From NCBI RefSeq assembly GCF_017305435.1, contig NZ_JAFKIP010000007.1, positions 62,001 through 126,000 of the forward strand: a stretch of 64,000 bases of DNA, in the 5' to 3' direction. This DNA is from Microbacterium sp. (GTDB taxonomy: Bacteria > Actinomycetota > Actinomycetes > Actinomycetales > Microbacteriaceae). Positions within the stretch are counted from its first letter, which is position 1; each line of letters starts with the position of its first letter. Position numbers and translations under genes: made by a program. This document shows positions 59,406 through 64,000 of this stretch, piece after piece. A model generated the notes under the pieces. The model saw only the letters and a program-made list of their open reading frames with translations, ran no database searches and was not told the DNA's origin.

Positions 59406-62195
59406 TCAGCCGCGGGGCTTCTCCACCATCTCGGTCGTCTCGATCTCATCGCCGATCTGGATGTCGTTGTACTTGCCGAGACCGATACCGGCCTCGAAGT
59501 CCGTGCGGACCTCGGTGACGTCATCCTTGAAGCGGCGCAGCGACTCGATCGCGAGGCCATCGGCGATGACGACACCGTCGCGGATGACGCGCGCCTTCGC
59601 GTTGCGCGTGATCGTGCCCGAGCGGACGATGACACCGGCGATGTTGCCGAACTTCGAGGAGCGGAACACCTCGCGGATCTCGGCGACACCCGACTGCTTC
59701 TCTTCGAACTCCGGCTTGAGCAGGCCCTTGAGCGACTGCTCCACGTCGTCGATCGCGTTGTAGATGACGGAGTAGAACCGGACGTCCACACCCTCGCGGG
59801 AGGCGCGCTCGCGCGCCTTCGTGTCGGGGCGGACGTTGAAGCCGATCACGATCGCGTTGTCGATCGTGGCCAGGTTGATGTCCGACTCGGTGATCGCGCC
59901 GACGCCGCGGTGGATGATCCGCAGCTGCACGGAGTCGTCGACCTCGATCTTGAGGAGCGACTCCTCCAGCGCCTCGACGGCACCGGAGACGTCACCCTTG
60001 ATGATGAGGTTGAGCGACTCGACCTTGCCCTCTTCGAGCGCACGGGTGAAGTCCTCGAGCGAGATGCGCTTGCGGGCCTTGGCCAGCTGGGCGTTGCGCT
60101 CGGCGGCCTCGCGCTTCTCGGCGATCTGACGCGCCATGCGGTCCTCGTCGGTGACGATGAACGTGTCGCCGGCGCGCGGGACCGAGTTGAGACCCTGGAC
60201 CTGCACCGGACGTGAGGGGTAGGCCTCGTCCACGGCGTCGCCGTTCTCGTCGATCATCGCGCGGACGCGGCCGTACGCCGTGCCCGCGACGATGGCGTCG
60301 CCGACGCGCAGCGTTCCGGACTGGATGAGCACCGTCGCCACCGAACCGCGGCCCTTGTCGAGCTTCGCCTCGATCGCGACACCACGCGCCGCCTTGTTCG
60401 GGTTGGCCGTGAGGTCCAGACCCGCGTCGGCGGTGAGGAGGACGGCGTCCAGAAGGTCCTGGATGCCGGTGCCCGCACGCGCCGACACGTCGACGAACAT
60501 GACGTCGCCGCCGTACTCCTCGGCGACGAGGCCGTACTCGGTGAGCTGCTGGCGCACCTTCGCCGGGTTGGCGTCGGGCTTGTCCACCTTGTTGACCGCG
60601 ACCACGATCGGCACGTTCGCCGCCTGGGCGTGGTTCAGGGCCTCCACCGTCTGCGGCATGATGCCGTCGTCGGCGGCGACCACGAGGATCGCGATGTCGG
60701 TCACCTGCGCACCGCGGGCACGCATGGCGGTGAACGCCTCGTGACCCGGGGTGTCGATGAAGGTGATCGCACGCTCGATGCCCTCGTGCTCCGTCCACAC
60801 CTGGTAGGCACCGATGTGCTGCGTGATGCCACCGGCTTCGCCCGCGACCACGTTGGTCTGACGGATCGCGTCGAGAAGGCGCGTCTTACCGTGGTCGACG
60901 TGACCCATGACGGTGACGACCGGCGGGCGGATCTCGAGGTCCTCCTCGCTCTCCTCCTCCAGCTCCTTCTCGAGGTCGAGGCCGAAGCCCTCGAGGAGCT
61001 CTTTGTCCTCGTCCTCGGGCGAGACCATCTGGATCTTGTAGCCGAGCTCGGCGCCGAGCACCTCGAAGGTCGCCTCGTCGAGCGACTCGGTCGCCGTCGC
61101 CATCTCACCCAGGTTGAACAGGATCGTGACGAGCGTGCCGGGCTGCACGGTGTAGCCGCGCAGAGCCTCGAGCTTGTCCGCGAAGTCGGCGATCGAGGCG
61201 CCGCGGCGGAGGCGGATGATCTCGCCGTTGCCCTTCGTGACGTTGACGCCGCCGACGACCGGGGCATCCCTCATCTCGAACTCTTGCCGCTTCGCCCGAC
61301 GCGACTTGCGCTGCTTGCTCTTGCCGCCGCCCTTGCCGAAGGCACCCGCGGTGCCGCCGCCGGGGCCACGACCGCGACCACCGCCGCCACCGGGACGACC
61401 GGCGAATCCGCCGGGCGCGCCACCGGGTGCGCCGCCGGGGCGCTGGAAGCCGCCCGCACCGCCGGGACGACCGGGGCCGCCGGGGCGCTGCTGGAACGGC
61501 GCGCCGGGACGACCTGCGCCACCGGGGCGGCCCGCGCCGCCCGGACGCGGCGCACCGGGACGCGGAGCGCCCGGACGCGGCGCCTGCGGGCGCGGGATGT
61601 TCCCCGGGGTCGGGCGCTGGCCCATGCCCTGCGCCGACGCGAACGGGTTGTTACCCGGGCGCGGGCCGGCGGGACGCTGGCCCATGCCCTGGCTCGAGGC
61701 GAACGGGTTGTTGCCGGGGCGCGGCGCGCCACCGGGGCGCGGCGCCCCGGGGGTCGCGGCTCCCGGGGTCGGGGCCGCTGCGCCACCGTCCGACGGCGCG
61801 GCCGCGGCGGGCGCTGCCGGGGCAGCACTGGCAGCCGGAGCGGCGGGCGTCGCGGGGGCGGCCGGCGTCGCCGCCGGGGCCTCCGCGGCCGCGGGCGCCG
61901 CAGGAGTCGCCGGGCCGGGGACCGGTGCCGAGGGCTTCGCGGGGCCGGGGCGGGCGCCCGTCGTCGGGCGCGCCGACGCCGCGGGCTTCGCGGCGGGTGC
62001 CGCGGCCGCGGGCGCCGCGGCGCTCGTGCCGGCGCCGTCCGCCTCAAGGGCGGTACGGAGCTTGCGCGCCACCGGGGGCGCGATCGTCGATGAGGGGCTC
62101 TTGACGTACTCGCCGAGCTCCTTCAGCTTCGCGAGGGCGACTTTCGAGTCGACGCCGAGCTCGGAAGCGATCTCGTGCACACGTGGGTTTGCCAC
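59406..62195 (-). CDS. infB: Translation initiation factor IF-2
   Basis: 929 residues, at the upper end for actinobacteria. An IF2-N helix (1-50, [24 protein letters not shown]), then a 250-residue Ala/Pro/Gly-rich segment with repeats of [16 protein letters not shown], then the G domain: [18 protein letters not shown] near 430, DTPGHEAF near 480, NKVDK near 535, and the C-terminal domains. IF-2 brings initiator tRNA to the 30S subunit with GTP. Start GTG 62195 has AGGAGA just upstream. It is in the nusA operon, as in most bacteria. Confidence 0.97.
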   Translation of the reverse strand: MANPRVHEIASELGVDSKVALAKLKELGEYVKSPSSTIAPPVARKLRTALEADGAGTSAAAPAAAAPAAKPAASARPTTGARPGPAKPSAPVPGPATPAAPAAAEAPAATPAAPATPAAPAASAAPAAPAAAAPSDGGAAAPTPGAATPGAPRPGGAPRPGNNPFASSQGMGQRPAGPRPGNNPFASAQGMGQRPTPGNIPRPQAPRPGAPRPGAPRPGGAGRPGGAGRPGAPFQQRPGGPGRPGGAGGFQRPGGAPGGAPGGFAGRPGGGGGRGRGPGGGTAGAFGKGGGKSKQRKSRRAKRQEFEMRDAPVVGGVNVTKGNGEIIRLRRGASIADFADKLEALRGYTVQPGTLVTILFNLGEMATATESLDEATFEVLGAELGYKIQMVSPEDEDKELLEGFGLDLEKELEEESEEDLEIRPPVVTVMGHVDHGKTRLLDAIRQTNVVAGEAGGITQHIGAYQVWTEHEGIERAITFIDTPGHEAFTAMRARGAQVTDIAILVVAADDGIMPQTVEALNHAQAANVPIVVAVNKVDKPDANPAKVRQQLTEYGLVAEEYGGDVMFVDVSARAGTGIQDLLDAVLLTADAGLDLTANPNKAARGVAIEAKLDKGRGSVATVLIQSGTLRVGDAIVAGTAYGRVRAMIDENGDAVDEAYPSRPVQVQGLNSVPRAGDTFIVTDEDRMARQIAEKREAAERNAQLAKARKRISLEDFTRALEEGKVESLNLIIKGDVSGAVEALEESLLKIEVDDSVQLRIIHRGVGAITESDINLATIDNAIVIGFNVRPDTKARERASREGVDVRFYSVIYNAIDDVEQSLKGLLKPEFEEKQSGVAEIREVFRSSKFGNIAGVIVRSGTITRNAKARVIRDGVVIADGLAIESLRRFKDDVTEVRTDFEAGIGLGKYNDIQIGDEIETTEMVEKPRG

Positions 62196-62287
62196 ATTTC
62201 TCCTGTCTGGGGCCCACCCCGGACAGGGCGGACCGCTACTTGCGGACGGGTCTCATTTCGAGCCGTTCACTTTGCGTCCATAGCCGT

Positions 62288-62554
62288 TCAGCCTTTTCGC
62301 TGGTGGTTGTGAGGAAGGATCTGCGTATCCCAGGCCGACGTATCGAGGGCTCCCGTCACACGCAGTGCTCGCCCGAAGGCCCGGCGACGGAGAGCCGCCG
62401 CCACGCACGCGTCCGTGTCATGCACCCACGCACCCCGACCAGGAAGGACCGCCTTCTCGTCTGCGACGAGCACGCCGTCCCGCTGGACGACCCGCAGCAA
62501 GGCGGATCGCGGGGCACGCGCGCGGCATCCCACGCACGTTCGAACAGCTTCCAT
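62288..62554 (-). CDS. ylxR: YlxR family RNA-binding protein
   Basis: 88 residues of the DUF448/YlxR fold: RTCVGCRARAPRSALLRVVQRDG, then GRGAWVHDTDACVAAALRRRAFGRAL, which is the conserved GRGA(Y/W) segment. It usually lies between nusA and infB and may bind RNase P RNA or regulate transcription. ATG 62554 is 11 nt after the nusA stop. The final DTQILPHNHQRKG is less conserved. Confidence 0.93.
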   Translation of the reverse strand: MEAVRTCVGCRARAPRSALLRVVQRDGVLVADEKAVLPGRGAWVHDTDACVAAALRRRAFGRALRVTGALDTSAWDTQILPHNHQRKG

Positions 62555-62565
62555 CCTACCCCCGG

Positions 62566-63555
62566 TCAGGCGTCCTCGAGAATCGAGTCGGGCTGGATGT
62601 CGATCTTCGCGCCCGTGAGCTTCGCGGCGAGGCGGGCGTTCTGGCCCTCCTTGCCGATCGCGAGCGAGAGCTGGTAGTCGGGCACGAGAGCGCGGACGGC
62701 TTTCGTGTTCGCGTCGAGCACATAGCTGGACGTCACCTTCGCGGGCGAGAGCGCGTTCGCGACGAACTTCGCGAGCTCCGGGTCGAAGTCGACGATGTCG
62801 ATCTTCTCGCCTCCGAGCTCTTCCGTCACGGCACGCACGCGACGCCCCATCTCGCCGATGCAGGCGCCCTTCGCGTTGATCGCGGGGTCGTTCGCGGTGA
62901 CGGCGATCTTCGTGCGGTGCCCCGCCTCGCGGGCGAGGGAGGTGATCTCGACGAGCCCCGAGGCGATCTCGGGGACCTCGAGCGCGAAGAGCTTGCGGAC
63001 GAGCCCGGGGTGCGTGCGCGAGACCGTGATCTGCGGGCCCTTGAGGCCCTTCGAGACCGAGGTCACGTACACGCGGAGCCGTGCGCCGTGCGGGTACTCC
63101 TCGCCGGCCACCTGCTCCTCCGGGGGCAGGATCGCCTCGACGGCGCCGAGGTCGACGTGCACCATCCGCGGGTTCGGACCCTGCTGGATGACGCCGGCGA
63201 CGATGTCGCCTTCCTTGCCGCGGAATTCGCCGAGCACCTGATCGTCGGCGATGTCGCGGAGGCGCTGGCTGATGACCTGCTTGGCGGCGAAGGCGGCGAT
63301 GCGGCCGAAGTCCTCGGGGGTCGACTCCTCTTCGCCGATGACGGCGCCCGTCTCGTCCACGAGGGGGATGAAGACGGCGACGTGCCCGGTCTTGCGGTCG
63401 AGCTCCGCGCGGGCGCCGTCGGGAAGCTCGCCGTCGGGCGAGGTGTGCTTGGCGTAGGCGGTGAGGATCGCCTGCTCGATGATCCGCACGAGCTCGTCGA
63501 AGGGGATCTCCCTCTCGCGCTCGACCGTCCGCAGCAGTCCCAGATCGATGTCCAC
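62566..63555 (-). CDS. nusA: Transcription termination/antitermination factor NusA
   Basis: 329 residues. N-terminal domain MDIDLGLLRTVEREREIPFDELVRIIEQAI, then S1 (about 105-180), KH1 and KH2 with GACIGEMGRRVRAVTEELGGEKIDIVDF and IGKEGQNARLAAKLTGAKIDI. It lacks the acidic repeats of E. coli NusA, normal for this phylum. It binds RNA polymerase and controls pausing. ATG 63555 follows GAGGAACCTGTGG. No rimP homologue lies upstream; a divergent transporter does. Confidence 0.96.
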   Translation of the reverse strand: MDIDLGLLRTVEREREIPFDELVRIIEQAILTAYAKHTSPDGELPDGARAELDRKTGHVAVFIPLVDETGAVIGEEESTPEDFGRIAAFAAKQVISQRLRDIADDQVLGEFRGKEGDIVAGVIQQGPNPRMVHVDLGAVEAILPPEEQVAGEEYPHGARLRVYVTSVSKGLKGPQITVSRTHPGLVRKLFALEVPEIASGLVEITSLAREAGHRTKIAVTANDPAINAKGACIGEMGRRVRAVTEELGGEKIDIVDFDPELAKFVANALSPAKVTSSYVLDANTKAVRALVPDYQLSLAIGKEGQNARLAAKLTGAKIDIQPDSILEDA

Positions 63556-63691
63556 AGGTTCCTCCCCTATTCAGCTCTCACCGCGACGCTCGCGCGCACG
63601 GCATCCTTCGAGGATACCGGATGCCTCGCACGGCGACGCCGTCCGTGGGCCCGGCTGGTGCGACCTCGCCGGCCCCCGCGATACTGAGGCA

Positions 63692-64000
63692 ATGGATACG
63701 CAGAACGTCGCACGGCCACGCCTGCGCACCGCCGATCCCGGACTCATCGGCCTCCTCGGCTTCGTGATCGCGACCCTCACGGCGCAGCTCGCGCACCTCG
63801 GGGTGCAGGACGAGAGCGCCGTGTTCTGGGTCGGCGCCGCGTTCGGCGGCATCGTCCAGGTGACGGCGGGGATGCTCTCCTACTTCATCGGCGACGACTT
63901 CCACTTCGTGGTCTACAACGCCTTCGGCTGGTACTGGATCTGCATGCCGGGATTCCTCCTCGGCGGCCAGCTCGGATTCTTCGAGGTCTCGGGGCCGGCG
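63692..64000 (+). CDS. Acetate uptake transporter (GPR1/FUN34/YaaH family), 5' part
   Basis: The visible 103 residues run off the right edge. They contain ADPGLIGLLGFVIATLTAQLAHLGV (the family's NPxPLGLxGF-like N-terminus), FWVGAAFGGIVQVTAGMLSYFIGD and FVVYNAFGWYWICMPGFLLG, three membrane segments of the expected six. The family imports acetate or succinate with protons. ATG 63692 follows GATACT by 6 nt (leaderless type). It is divergent from nusA across 136 bp. Confidence 0.87.
   Translation, partial: MDTQNVARPRLRTADPGLIGLLGFVIATLTAQLAHLGVQDESAVFWVGAAFGGIVQVTAGMLSYFIGDDFHFVVYNAFGWYWICMPGFLLGGQLGFFEVSGPA

Overview
The window is high-GC, densely packed DNA with short intergenic gaps, many ATGA/GTGA start-stop overlaps, GTG and TTG starts, and many genes that start only 6-7 nt after a TANNNT -10 hexamer. 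Together with the gene set (DUF5302, DUF4190 and DUF4395 proteins, the CE1758/CE1759 luciferase-like monooxygenase pair, SNF2 helicase, short NusA, MutY without a large C-terminal extension) this points to an actinobacterium, most likely Microbacteriaceae and Microbacterium-like. That assignment is inferred from protein character, not from a search. Most of the window reads as ordinary chromosome. No tRNA, rRNA, CRISPR array or convincing riboswitch was found.

Layout. 1-8.5 kb: lysine and DNA-precursor metabolism (dapA next to truncated rnj, thyA-folA, dapB) mixed with a thioredoxin/DUF4395/OsmC/TIGR01777 group. 8.5-9.8 kb: a small accessory patch with a GNAT gene and a decayed IS5-type transposase. 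9.8-14.4 kb: phosphatase, an aldo/keto-reductase homologue lacking the catalytic tetrad, and pnp. 14.4-18.5 kb: two tiny proteins, then a C4-dicarboxylate module with dctA divergent from a CitA/DcuS-type kinase and its response regulator. 18.5-25.2 kb: a glycosyltransferase fused to an SGNH hydrolase, DedA, a divergent G6PDH-like protein, a GH15 enzyme and a class I amidotransferase. 25.2-30.4 kb: flavin monooxygenase/reductase pair, acyltransferase, a MarR/VOC pair around two perfect operators, and a 2OG-Fe(II) dioxygenase. 30.4-36.7 kb: rpsO, two transporters, YceI, FKBP, PrsW and FAH-family proteins.

36.7-43.6 kb: two DUF4190 proteins, aspA, a MerR/AKR pair with a MerR-style 19-bp spacer promoter, a phosphodiesterase, and a Pit phosphate transporter with a PHO-box-like site upstream. 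43.7-50.6 kb: oligopeptidase B, an AbiEi/DUF559-like nuclease gene bracketed by two inverted, geometrically identical repeat elements (the most unusual structure here), pfkA and a SNF2 helicase. 50.6-54.1 kb: copper export (copZ-copA) with a CsoR-like palindrome shared with divergent deoC. 54.1-63.6 kb: the translation/RNA block nusA-ylxR-infB-rbfA, then truB and ribF, with mutY and a CPBP protease inserted. The window ends inside an acetate-transporter gene.

Functional links: aspA (fumarate from aspartate) and dctA/dctSR (C4-dicarboxylate uptake) suggest organic-acid use. thyA-folA and ribF supply folate and flavin chemistry, and pfkA, the G6PDH-like protein and deoC feed central sugar metabolism. 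Coordinates come from reading the sequence. Functions come from motif recognition without database searches.
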